From DATCZS01 sp036525795 (GTDB taxonomy: Bacteria; Actinomycetota; Acidimicrobiia; Spongiisociales; ZC4RG35), in contig DATCZS010000105.1 of the NCBI GenBank assembly GCA_036525795.1, positions 1-25,923 on the forward strand: a stretch of DNA of 25,923 nucleotides, written 5' to 3'. Positions within the stretch are counted from its first letter, which is position 1, and each line of letters begins with the position of its first letter. Below are positions 8,625 through 15,093 of this stretch, one piece after another. A program made the position numbers and the translations under genes. The notes under the pieces were generated by a model. It did not search any database and was not told where the DNA came from. It saw only the letters and a program-made list of their open reading frames with translations.

Positions 8625-9401
8625 TTAGTGGCCGTCCGAAACGCTTCCCACTGCACTCCTCCAGAGGGAGAGCTCGTAGGCGACGATCGAGGCGGCCACC
8701 GCTGCATTCAGGCTTTCGGTGCGTCCCGGCATCGGGATCGTCACCGTGACGTCGGCCGAATCGACGATCGCCGGGGACAGCCCGTGAGGCTCGGAGCCGA
8801 CCATGACGGCCCACACCCGGCCGGAGTCAAGACGCTCGAAGGCCTCTGCCGGCGGCGCTCCCCCCGTCACGACGGTGGCGATGGTCCCGACGCCGTCTGG
8901 CACCGTCTCGAGACCGGTTCCGACGCCGGTGAGGAAGTGCGCGCCGGCGCCGGCCCGCAGGATCTTCGGTGCCCAGACGTCCACCGCTTCGGAGGAGAAG
9001 CAGATGTCGAGGTCGAACGCGGCGGCGGTACGGATCAGCGTGCCCGCGTTCCCGGGGTCCCGGAGATCGGCGACGAGCGTGTCGCGGCGCCAACCGACAG
9101 ACGTATCGGGGATCACCCCGACCGCCATGGGGCCGCGAGGGTGCTCGGTTGCTCCCAGCCGCTCGAGGACCTCCTCGGTGCAGGGAACCCAGGTGGCTCC
9201 GGCGCGCGCGGCGAGCGTTCGAGAGGCGGAATCCCCATCCAGCCCGAACACGCTCCGTACCGTCACCCCGGCGGTCACGGCCGCCTCCACCACATGAGGG
9301 CCTTCGAGCAGCATCTCCCCGCGGCGACGGCGTTCCCTCGCCCCGACCAGCTTGGCGGCGGCTGCCACGCGAGGGTTCCTGGGGGAGGTGATGGGGTCCA
9401 T
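8625..9401 (-). CDS. SpoU/TrmH-family rRNA 2'-O-methyltransferase (TsnR/RlmB-like)
   Basis: SAM-dependent ribose methyltransferase of the knotted SPOUT class, probably acting on 23S rRNA; the target nucleotide cannot be read from sequence. The 258-residue protein has an N-terminal substrate-binding part (LLEGPHVVEAAVTAG, about 31-45) and the three SpoU motifs: LVADLRDPGNAGTLIRTAA, VMVGSEPHGLS and IPMPGRTESLNAAVAASIV. The position between rplT and pheS matches tsnR in M. tuberculosis and other actinobacteria. ATG 9401 sits only seven bases after a strong hairpin (9409-9432), and there is no Shine-Dalgarno, so translation may be limited or depend on a transcript starting nearby. The stop is TAA. 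Confidence 0.88.
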   Translation of the reverse strand: MDPITSPRNPRVAAAAKLVGARERRRRGEMLLEGPHVVEAAVTAGVTVRSVFGLDGDSASRTLAARAGATWVPCTEEVLERLGATEHPRGPMAVGVIPDTSVGWRRDTLVADLRDPGNAGTLIRTAAAFDLDICFSSEAVDVWAPKILRAGAGAHFLTGVGTGLETVPDGVGTIATVVTGGAPPAEAFERLDSGRVWAVMVGSEPHGLSPAIVDSADVTVTIPMPGRTESLNAAVAASIVAYELSLWRSAVGSVSDGH

Positions 9402-9408
9402 CGTGAGA

Positions 9409-9432
9409 GAGGGCCCCGCGTGCGGGGCCCTC
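9409..9432 (-). terminator. Strong GC hairpin after rplT, possible terminator
   Basis: On the minus strand GAGGGCCCCGC-AC-GCGGGGCCCTC is a perfect inverted repeat with eleven pairs and a nominal 2-base loop, starting three bases after the rplT stop. No T-run follows; the next bases are TCTCACG and then the methyltransferase ATG. GC hairpins without T-runs are often proposed as terminators in actinobacteria. It would end or thin the infC-rpmI-rplT transcript and also occupy the ribosome-binding region of the next gene. Confidence 0.55.
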
Positions 9433-9435
9433 CGG

Positions 9436-9786
9436 TCAGTCCTGCCTGGCGACCTCGACCAGGTGGGCAAATGCCTTCGGGTCGTTGACCGCCATCTCTG
9501 CCAGCATCTTTCGATCGATCTCGATCTCGGCGGCCTTGAGACCTGCGATGAACTGGCTGTAGGTGGTCCCGTTCTCACGGGCGGCGGCATTGATCCGCTG
9601 GATCCAGAGCTTCCGGAACTCGCCTTTGCGGGCCCGACGGTCCCGGTAGGCATCCTGCATGGCGTTCATGACCTGCTCGTTGGCGGTCTTGAATCGTCTG
9701 CTGCGGGCGCCCTTGTAGCCCTTGGCCCTGTCGAGGACCTTCTTGTGGTTCTTCTTGCCGTGGACGGCGCGCTTCACTCTTGCCAT
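9436..9786 (-). CDS. rplT: 50S ribosomal protein L20
   Basis: Binds 23S rRNA early in assembly of the large ribosomal subunit. The 116-residue length and the basic N-terminus (MARVKRAVHGKKNHKKVLD) are typical, as are RRFKTANEQVMNAMQDAYRD and the globular C-terminus containing LWIQRINAAARENG and YSQFIAGL. ATG 9786 has GGAGG eleven bases upstream. It is the third gene of infC-rpmI-rplT, with 15 bases after rpmI. In several bacteria L20 represses this operon by binding its leader; whether that happens here is unknown. Confidence 0.98.
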   Translation of the reverse strand: MARVKRAVHGKKNHKKVLDRAKGYKGARSRRFKTANEQVMNAMQDAYRDRRARKGEFRKLWIQRINAAARENGTTYSQFIAGLKAAEIEIDRKMLAEMAVNDPKAFAHLVEVARQD

Positions 9787-9801
9787 GACGTCGGCCCCTC
9801 C

Positions 9802-9996
9802 TCAGAGACCCAGCATCCGCTTGACGACCTTCTCGTCGCCCTTGGCGAGGTCTGCGTCGCCGGCGAGTCGCCGGAAGCGATCATTCGACTTGGCCAGCTT
9901 GAGATGGCCACGGCCTGCCTGCTGGCGGCGGATCCGACCGGATCCGCTCACCTTGATCCGCTTGGCGGCACCTCGATGGGTCTTCATCTTCGGCAT
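9802..9996 (-). CDS. rpmI: 50S ribosomal protein L35
   Basis: Small basic protein of the large ribosomal subunit, 64 residues, the normal length. The N-terminus MPKMKTHRGAAKRIKVSGSG and the C-terminal run DEKVVKRMLGL fit the L35 family. The frame stays open upstream, but ATG 9996 gives the family N-terminus and is preceded by GGAGG with a 5-base gap. It begins 10 bases after the infC stop and is followed closely by rplT, forming the standard infC-rpmI-rplT set. Confidence 0.97.
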   Translation of the reverse strand: MPKMKTHRGAAKRIKVSGSGRIRRQQAGRGHLKLAKSNDRFRRLAGDADLAKGDEKVVKRMLGL

Positions 9997-10006
9997 GCCG
10001 TCCTCC

Positions 10007-10579
10007 TCATTCCTCGGTGTCGGGTTGCTCGCTCGCCGTCTCCTGTGGCGTGGTGGTCTCGGCATGCCTGCGCCGGCGATTCGGTGTCAACGTCATCGTC
10101 ATGTTGCGGCCCTCCATGGTGGCGGGCTGTTCCACGATGCCGAGGTCGTCGATCTGCTCCAGGAGCCGATCCAGCACCTGCTTGCCGTACTCCGGACGCT
10201 CCCTCTCGCGGCCCCGGAAGCGAACCGTCACTTTGACCTTGTCGCCTTCCTCGAGCCATTCGGCAGCCCTCCGGGCCTGCATCTGGAAATCGTGCTCGGC
10301 GATGCGCGGCGTCAGCCGTGCTTCCTTGATCACCGTACGGGTCTGCTTCTTGCGGGCTTCCCGGTCCTTCACGGACTGCTCGTACTTGTACTTGCCGTAG
10401 TCCATGATCTTGCACACCGGGGGCCGAGCATTCGGAGCGACCTCGACCAGATCGAGATCGAGTTGCTCGGCCAGCCAGAGCGCCTCGGCCAGCTTCTTCA
10501 CCCCGATCTGAGATCCGTCGGGGGCCACCACCCGGACCTCGTTGGCCCGGATGTATCCATTCACGCGAAGATCGGCGAT
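10007..10579 (-). CDS. infC: Translation initiation factor IF-3, apparent AUC start
   Basis: IF-3 binds the 30S subunit, prevents 50S joining and checks the start codon. The 190-residue product has the N-domain (RVNGYIRANEVRVVAPDG, LDLVEVAPNARPPVCKIMD), the linker (DYGKYKYEQ) and the C-domain (KEARLTPRIAEHDF, GDKVKVTVRFRGRE, EGRNMTMTL) plus a short acidic tail. The start is unusual. No ATG, GTG or TTG lies in frame at a usable distance from the perfect AGGAGG at 10592-10587; the codon seven bases after it is ATC (10579-10577). A GTG five codons later is 22 bases away. IF-3 genes are known for AUU or similar rare starts that let IF-3 repress itself, so AUC is the best reading. It heads infC-rpmI-rplT. 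Confidence 0.93.
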   Translation of the reverse strand: MADLRVNGYIRANEVRVVAPDGSQIGVKKLAEALWLAEQLDLDLVEVAPNARPPVCKIMDYGKYKYEQSVKDREARKKQTRTVIKEARLTPRIAEHDFQMQARRAAEWLEEGDKVKVTVRFRGRERERPEYGKQVLDRLLEQIDDLGIVEQPATMEGRNMTMTLTPNRRRRHAETTTPQETASEQPDTEE

Positions 10580-10592
10580 CTCGCAACCTCCT
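10577..10592 (-). promoter_or_regulatory. infC ribosome-binding site and AUC start codon
   Basis: AGGAGG (10592-10587), seven bases, then ATC in the IF-3 frame. The Shine-Dalgarno is complete, so the poor start codon looks deliberate and not the result of a weak site. Rare infC start codons are established in other bacteria as the target of IF-3 autoregulation, because IF-3 discriminates against non-canonical initiation codons. Confidence 0.7.
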
Positions 10593-10602
10593 GATTGTTC
10601 CT

Positions 10603-10734
10603 TTACACGACAAAGGCAGCGGTGACCGCTGCCCATTGAACGGCGACGACCCCGCAGATGCGGAGGTCGAACCGGTGACCACGGCTCGCATCGCCTGCGG
10701 CCGGGTGGGAGGCAGCGTGCCTCCACTTCTCCAT
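10603..10734 (-). CDS. Possible 43-codon leader ORF upstream of infC
   Basis: A frame from ATG 10734 to TAA 10603 spans the infC leader and ends 10 bases before the infC Shine-Dalgarno. It would encode 43 residues starting MEKWRHAASHPAAGDASRG and ending in a mostly hydrophobic run (VAVQWAAVTAAFVV). No family is recognised. The ATG is about 14 bases after the putative -10 box, leaving a very short 5' leader and no Shine-Dalgarno. Its 3' end covers the hairpin at 10615-10633, so translating it would open that hairpin. An earlier in-frame ATG at 10749 overlaps the -10 box. It may simply be chance coding. Confidence 0.3.
   Translation of the reverse strand: MEKWRHAASHPAAGDASRGHRFDLRICGVVAVQWAAVTAAFVV
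10615..10633 (-). terminator. Attenuator-like hairpin before infC
   Basis: On the minus strand GGCAGCGG-TCA-CCGCTGCC is a perfect 8-base-pair GC stem with a 3-base loop, followed directly by TTTGTCGT. This is the nearest to an intrinsic terminator in the window, although the T-run is short. It ends about 22 bases before the infC Shine-Dalgarno, where leader attenuators of infC-rpmI-rplT are found in other bacteria. Confidence 0.5.
10708..10724 (-). other. Leader hairpin upstream of infC
   Basis: On the minus strand GGAGGCA-CGC-TGCCTCC is a perfect 7-base-pair stem with a 3-base loop; flanking GTG and CAC extend the pairing with one bulged base. It lies early in the infC leader and could be an alternative fold or a protein-binding hairpin. 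I see no match to a known leader family by eye. Confidence 0.4.
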
Positions 10735-10747
10735 CGATTGTGCGGTC

Positions 10748-10776
10748 ATGCTACCCGATGACGGCGTATCCGTCAC
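10748..10776 (-). promoter_or_regulatory. Putative promoter of infC-rpmI-rplT
   Basis: On the minus strand GTGACG (10776-10771) and TAGCAT (10753-10748) are separated by exactly 17 bases; each matches its consensus (TTGACA, TATAAT) in four of six positions. Transcription would begin near 10741. The -35 box overlaps the ribH stop codon. A small inverted repeat, TGACGG-ATACG-CCGTCA (10775-10759), covers the -35 and part of the spacer and could be an operator or the end of the ribH transcript. Confidence 0.4.
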
Positions 10777-11249
10777 ACGCCGGCGGATGGGGGGATCGCA
10801 GAGAGCCCCGCCAGACGTCGAAACACGGCGACGGCCGCGCTCGCAGCCTCGCCGCCTTTGTTCCCGGGGCCCGGTCGTGACCGCTCGAGAGCGTGCTCGT
10901 ACTCTCGAACCGTGAGGATGGCGTTGCCAACCGGCACTCCCGTCCGCAGTGCCACGTCCGTCACGCCCCTCATAGCCTCGGCGGCCACATGCTCGTAGTG
11001 GTCGGTCTCTCCCCTGATGACCGCCCCGATCGCCACCACCGCGTCGCATCCGGCCCGTTCCACCAATCCGAGGACGGCCACGGGCAGTTCGAGGGCTCCG
11101 GGCACCCGGAGCACGATCACGTCGCCCACCCCCGACGCGTCGAGCTCGCGCAGCGCTGCCTCGAGCATGGGCCGGGTGATCGGTTCGTTGAACTCCGACA
11201 CCGCGATCCCCACACGTCGGGGTCCGGCCCCGTACTCGACCTCGGTCAT
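10773..11249 (-). CDS. ribH: 6,7-dimethyl-8-ribityllumazine synthase
   Basis: Condenses the ribitylamino-pyrimidinedione from the RibD branch with 3,4-dihydroxy-2-butanone 4-phosphate to give lumazine, the substrate of RibE. The enzyme normally forms pentamers or 60-mer shells. The 158-residue protein shows GIAVSEFNEPIT, RVPGALELP, the catalytic-loop GAVIRGETDHYEHV and GNKGGEAA, all family signatures. The usual GVLT segment reads NAILT. ATG 11249 overlaps the ribBA stop by four bases (ATGA). It is the last riboflavin gene; the next gene, infC, seems to have its own promoter. Confidence 0.96.
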   Translation of the reverse strand: MTEVEYGAGPRRVGIAVSEFNEPITRPMLEAALRELDASGVGDVIVLRVPGALELPVAVLGLVERAGCDAVVAIGAVIRGETDHYEHVAAEAMRGVTDVALRTGVPVGNAILTVREYEHALERSRPGPGNKGGEAASAAVAVFRRLAGLSAIPPSAGV

Positions 11250-12457
11250 CCTTCGTTCCGCAGTTCGTGGCCCATCTTGTGGGCCTTCGTCCGGAGATAG
11301 TCCCGATTGTGGTCGTTGCTGGGGACCACCAGCGGCTCCCGCCCGGCGATCGCGAGACCGTAGCCCTCGATCCCGGCTCGCTTGGTGGGGTTGTTGGTCA
11401 GGAGCCGCATGGAGCGCACGCCCAGGTCGTAGAGGATCTGGGCTCCGACTCCGTAGTCGCGAGCGTCGGCCGGAAACCCGAGGTCCTCGTTGGCTTCGAC
11501 AGTGTCGCGACCGGCATCCTGGAGGTTGTATGCGGCCAGCTTCCGAAAGAGGCCGATGCCCCGCCCCTCGTGCCCGCGGATGTACAGGACGACTCCCCTG
11601 CCTTCTTCCGCCACTTTGCGAAGTGCGAGGTCGAGCTGTGCCCCGCAGTCGCAGCGAAGCGACCCGAACACGTCACCGGTCAGGCACTCACTGTGCACTC
11701 GGGTCAGGACGTCCTCCCCTTCACCGAGTTCGCCCATGATGAACGCGACGTGTTCGCGGCTGTCCACGGTCGATCGGTACCCGACGGCCCGAAACGTGCC
11801 GTACTCGGTGGGGATCGTCGCCTCCACCACCCGCTCGAAGGGCTTCTCCTCGCGCACGCGCCGGTAGGCGATCAGGTCGGCGATCGATCCGAGCAGCAGG
11901 TCGTACTCCTTGGCGAATCGTTCGAGATCGGGGAGACGGGCGACGGTTCCGTCGTCGTTCATCACCTCGGCGAGCACCGCCGCCGGGTAGAGCCCGGCCA
12001 TGCGGGCGAGGTCCAAAGCCGCCTCCGTGTGCCCGGCGCGCTTGAGGACGCCGCCTTGGGTGTAACGGAGCGGATAGACGTGACCCGGCCTCGCCAGATC
12101 GCCCGGACCGGTGGCCCGATCGATGAGCGCCCGAACCGTCGCGACTCGATCGCGCGCCGAGATCCCCGTCGTGACGCCGCCCAACGCATCGACCGACTCG
12201 GTGAACGCAGTGCGATGGCTCTCGGTGTTCGTGCGCACCATCTGGGGCAATTCCAGCTCCGCAAGGCGTTCCTGCAGCATCGGTACGCAGATGATCCCGC
12301 TCGTGTGCCGGATCATGAACGCCATCTGAGATTCCGTGATCTTGTCCGCCGCAACGAACAGATCGCCTTCGTTCTCGCGGTCGGCGTCATCGACGACGAT
12401 CACCATCTCCCCGCGAGCGAACGCCTGGATGAGGGCATCGGGCTCGGCAAACGTCAC
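11246..12457 (-). CDS. ribBA: Bifunctional DHBP synthase / GTP cyclohydrolase II
   Basis: Supplies both starting branches of riboflavin synthesis. The N-terminal RibB domain (about 1-200) makes dihydroxybutanone phosphate from ribulose 5-phosphate and shows DDADRENEGDLFVAA, TAFTESVDA, TTGISARDR, RPGHVYPLRY and GHTEAALDLARMAGL. The C-terminal RibA domain (about 205-403) opens GTP and shows VHSECLTGDVFGSLRCDCG with the zinc cysteines, YIRGHEGRGIGL and LLTNNPTKRAGIEGYGL. Both active sites look complete at 403 residues. The start is GTG 12457, overlapping the ribE stop (GTGA). The frame stays open upstream, but that part lies within ribE and lacks family features. GTP use links it to the GGDEF-type protein two genes upstream. 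Confidence 0.96.
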   Translation of the reverse strand: MTFAEPDALIQAFARGEMVIVVDDADRENEGDLFVAADKITESQMAFMIRHTSGIICVPMLQERLAELELPQMVRTNTESHRTAFTESVDALGGVTTGISARDRVATVRALIDRATGPGDLARPGHVYPLRYTQGGVLKRAGHTEAALDLARMAGLYPAAVLAEVMNDDGTVARLPDLERFAKEYDLLLGSIADLIAYRRVREEKPFERVVEATIPTEYGTFRAVGYRSTVDSREHVAFIMGELGEGEDVLTRVHSECLTGDVFGSLRCDCGAQLDLALRKVAEEGRGVVLYIRGHEGRGIGLFRKLAAYNLQDAGRDTVEANEDLGFPADARDYGVGAQILYDLGVRSMRLLTNNPTKRAGIEGYGLAIAGREPLVVPSNDHNRDYLRTKAHKMGHELRNEG

Positions 12458-13047
12458 GACTCGGTCTCCATGATCCGCGCTACGTACTTGCCGAGGATAT
12501 CGCCCTCGAGATTGACCTCGTCTCCCTGCCGCAGTCGGCCGAGGGTCGTCGCATCGAGGGTGTGCGGAATGAGGGCTATCTCCACAGTGACCTCGCCGAG
12601 GTCGGCGACCGTGAGGCTCACGCCGTCCACCGTCAGCGAGCCTTTGGCGACGATCCACCGCAGCATGCTGCGAGGAACTTCGATCGTGAGTCGACGACCG
12701 ATCCCCTCTGGCTCGGACGCCAGCACCCGCCCCAGGCCGTCCACGTGACCTTGCACGATGTGGCCGTCGAAGCGCCCCTCCGCCGGCATCGCCCGCTCGA
12801 GGTTCACGCCGTCGCCGATCCGGAGCCGACCGAGGTTGGTCTTCTCGAGGGTCTCGGCCACGACGTCGACCGAGAAGGTGTCGCCTGCGACCGCGGTGGC
12901 CGTGAGGCACACGCCTGCCACCGCGACGGAGGCGCCGACCGGGAGATCCCCGCTGACGAGATCAGAGCGGATCGTCACCCCGCGCCCGGATGCGTCGCCC
13001 GACAGAGAGACGATGGTGCCGACGTCTTCGACGATTCCCGTGAACAT
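12454..13047 (-). CDS. ribE: Riboflavin synthase, alpha chain
   Basis: Last step of riboflavin synthesis: two lumazine molecules are dismutated to riboflavin and the pyrimidine precursor. The 197-residue protein has the two lumazine-binding barrels expected: barrel one starts MFTGIVEDVG and has VAGVCLTA and ETLEKTNLG; barrel two has GHIVQGHVDG, KGSLTVDGVSLTV and HTLDATTLG, ending EGDILGKYVAR. The usual GGHIVQGHVD reads FDGHIVQGHVD. ATG 13047 is preceded by GAAGGG seven bases upstream. It lies 46 bases after ribD and overlaps ribBA. Confidence 0.96.
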   Translation of the reverse strand: MFTGIVEDVGTIVSLSGDASGRGVTIRSDLVSGDLPVGASVAVAGVCLTATAVAGDTFSVDVVAETLEKTNLGRLRIGDGVNLERAMPAEGRFDGHIVQGHVDGLGRVLASEPEGIGRRLTIEVPRSMLRWIVAKGSLTVDGVSLTVADLGEVTVEIALIPHTLDATTLGRLRQGDEVNLEGDILGKYVARIMETES

Positions 13048-13093
13048 ACCCGTGCCCTTCGGCTGGCGACGGCAGTCTACGGATACGTCGGGT

Positions 13094-14167
13094 TCAGGCC
13101 GATTCGGCCTGAACCACAGCCCACTCGACCCGCAGGTCCTCCCCCACCCGCCGGACGTCGGTGATGGTGACCGCGGTGGCGTCCGCCAGCGACTGGAACG
13201 ATCGGTCGAAGGCGCCGCGGCCGATCCCACCCGCCACCTTGGATGCCAGATACCAGACGCCACGGGACACCAGGCCGGCCTCCCACATCGACGCTGCCAC
13301 CCCCGATCCACCTTCGAGCAGGACCGAGAGGATGCCCCGTTCCGTAAGACGGAGGACACCTGCCCGCAGGTCCACCCGACCGCCCGACCCGGCCTGAACG
13401 ATGTCGCCGGACGGTGCCACGACAGGTCCGGCGGCGAGGACGACGGGGCTTCGCCCCCAGATCTGGGCGTGGGCCGGGAGCGGACGCTGACCGGCCACCA
13501 CCACGGGGATCGGCTGACGCCCGTCGAAACCGGTCAGGCGCACGTCGAGGCGCGGGTCGTCTTCGCGAACCGTGCCCGCGCCGACCATGACGGCGTCGTG
13601 GTCGGCCCGCAACAGGTGGGCATCCTCACGCGCCTCGGGCCCCGTGATCCATTGTGAGCCGCCGTCTGCCGCTGCGATCTGCCCATCCAAGGTGAGGGCC
13701 GCCTTGATGGTCACCAGCGGGAGCCCCGTCCTGCGGTGGTGGAAGTACGCCGGGTCGAGCGCCTCGACGCTGTCCGATTCGACACCGACGATCACATCGA
13801 GCCCTGACCGCCGCAGCCGATCGATTCCCCTGCCAGACACGCGGGGATCCGGATCCACCGCGCCGATGATCACGCGATCCACGCCCGCCTCGATCAGACG
13901 ATGGGTGCACGCCGGGGTCCGACCTTGGTGGTCGCACGGCTCGAGCGTGACCACGACGGTGCCACCCCGTGCCGACTCGCCTGCGGCGTCGAGCGCCAGC
14001 GCTTCGGCGTGGGGCTCGCCTGCGGATGTGTGGACGGCGACCGGCATGCGCCGTCCGCCGGCGTCGATCACCACCGCCCCCACTCGAGGATTGGGGTGCG
14101 GGTGAGTCCGGCGGGCGGCAGACACCGCCTCCCGCATGGCCTCCCGCTCGAGAGGAGAAGGATTCAC
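13094..14167 (-). CDS. ribD: Bifunctional riboflavin deaminase/reductase
   Basis: Carries out the second and third steps of the GTP branch: deamination of the pyrimidine ring, then NADPH-dependent reduction of the ribosyl side chain. The deaminase domain (about 1-145) has the zinc site HAE (53-55), TLEPC with Cys78, and Cys87. The reductase domain (about 150-357) shows KAALTLDGQIAAADGGSQWI, MVGAGTVREDDPRLDVR and the glycine-rich VLLEGGSG. At 357 residues it is normal length. The start is GTG 14167, overlapping the stop of the upstream response regulator by four bases (GTGA). No FMN riboswitch precedes it, because the gene before it runs right into it. Confidence 0.95.
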   Translation of the reverse strand: MNPSPLEREAMREAVSAARRTHPHPNPRVGAVVIDAGGRRMPVAVHTSAGEPHAEALALDAAGESARGGTVVVTLEPCDHQGRTPACTHRLIEAGVDRVIIGAVDPDPRVSGRGIDRLRRSGLDVIVGVESDSVEALDPAYFHHRRTGLPLVTIKAALTLDGQIAAADGGSQWITGPEAREDAHLLRADHDAVMVGAGTVREDDPRLDVRLTGFDGRQPIPVVVAGQRPLPAHAQIWGRSPVVLAAGPVVAPSGDIVQAGSGGRVDLRAGVLRLTERGILSVLLEGGSGVAASMWEAGLVSRGVWYLASKVAGGIGRGAFDRSFQSLADATAVTITDVRRVGEDLRVEWAVVQAESA

Positions 14168-15093
14168 GCAGTCCGTCGGTCGATCTGGTACGACGACCCG
14201 TGTTGCTTCTTGGCGAATTCCTTCATTTCGACTGCAACCGCGGACGCCTCCCATTGCGAGGTGATCGGGCGGATCATGCTCGAGACCACTCCGAGCGAGA
14301 TGGAGACGACGGGGAAGGCGTAGCGCTCTCCTCTCCGGTCTGTCACCTCGATGTAGCCGCGCAGCGCGTCTGCGGTGTCGTAGTGATCGAGGATCCCGTC
14401 GTCGAACCGTTCGATCATCGCCTTGCAGAACGACTCCGCGACCTCGGCGTCGACGATCGCCACGAAGTCGTCCCCTCCGATGTGGCCGATGAAAGCGCTC
14501 TCGTCGCCCACATCGTCTGCTGCACCGCGCAGACACTCTCCACAGAACCGGATGACGGAGTCGCCGCGCATGAACCCGTAGTGGTCGTTGTAGGCCTTGA
14601 AGTTGTCGAGATCGCAGTGGACCAGGGCGAATGAGGCGCCCGAGGCGATCCGATGCTCGATCTCCTGGCCGATGCGGAAGTTCCCCGGAAGGCCGGTCAA
14701 CGGTGAGGTGTCGCGGGCCGCCTTGGTGCGACGGAGAACCGCCTTCACCCGTGCGACGAGTTCGTTCACGTCGAACGGCTTCGTCACATAGTCATCTGCG
14801 CCCATCTCCAGCCCGCCCACACGGTCTTCGGTGAGTCCCCGGGCGGTGAGCAGGACGATCGAGGTGGATGCGAGGATGGCGTGCTGTCTCATCTTGCGGA
14901 GGGCGGTGAGGCCGTCCATTCGAGGCATCATGATGTCGAGCAGCACCAGATCAGGCGGGTTGGCGATCGCCTCGTCGAGCGCCTCCTGCCCGTCGGCGGC
15001 CGTTCCCACCTGGTATCCCTCGAGTTCGAGGTTGATCCGTACGACGCGAACGATGTCCTCATCGTCGTCCACGACCAGGATTCGCTCGCTCAT
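14164..15093 (-). CDS. Response regulator with receiver and GGDEF-type (GGDDF) domain
   Basis: A two-domain signalling protein of 309 residues. The receiver domain (about 1-122) is complete: acidic pocket Asp10/Asp11, phosphoacceptor Asp53 (LLDIMMPRMDG), Thr83 and Lys105 (TKPF). The output (about 128-304) resembles a diguanylate cyclase: SPLTGLPGN, DLDNFKAYNDHYG (161-173) with substrate and metal residues, GD (177-178), and the signature loop GGDDF (206-210) in place of GGDEF. The inhibitory RxxD site upstream of the loop is absent (DESA). HIGGDDF-type domains recur in bacteria, from memory, so this may be a conserved variant; c-di-GMP synthesis is uncertain. There is no kinase nearby. ATG 15093 overlaps the rpe stop, and its stop overlaps ribD, so it is translated with the riboflavin genes. 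Confidence 0.88.
   Translation of the reverse strand: MSERILVVDDDEDIVRVVRINLELEGYQVGTAADGQEALDEAIANPPDLVLLDIMMPRMDGLTALRKMRQHAILASTSIVLLTARGLTEDRVGGLEMGADDYVTKPFDVNELVARVKAVLRRTKAARDTSPLTGLPGNFRIGQEIEHRIASGASFALVHCDLDNFKAYNDHYGFMRGDSVIRFCGECLRGAADDVGDESAFIGHIGGDDFVAIVDAEVAESFCKAMIERFDDGILDHYDTADALRGYIEVTDRRGERYAFPVVSISLGVVSSMIRPITSQWEASAVAVEMKEFAKKQHGSSYQIDRRTA

Noticed and set aside
11267..12748. A 493-codon plus-strand open frame opposite ribBA and ribE
   Set aside because: Antisense shadow of complete riboflavin genes; composition is that of complemented GC-rich codons.
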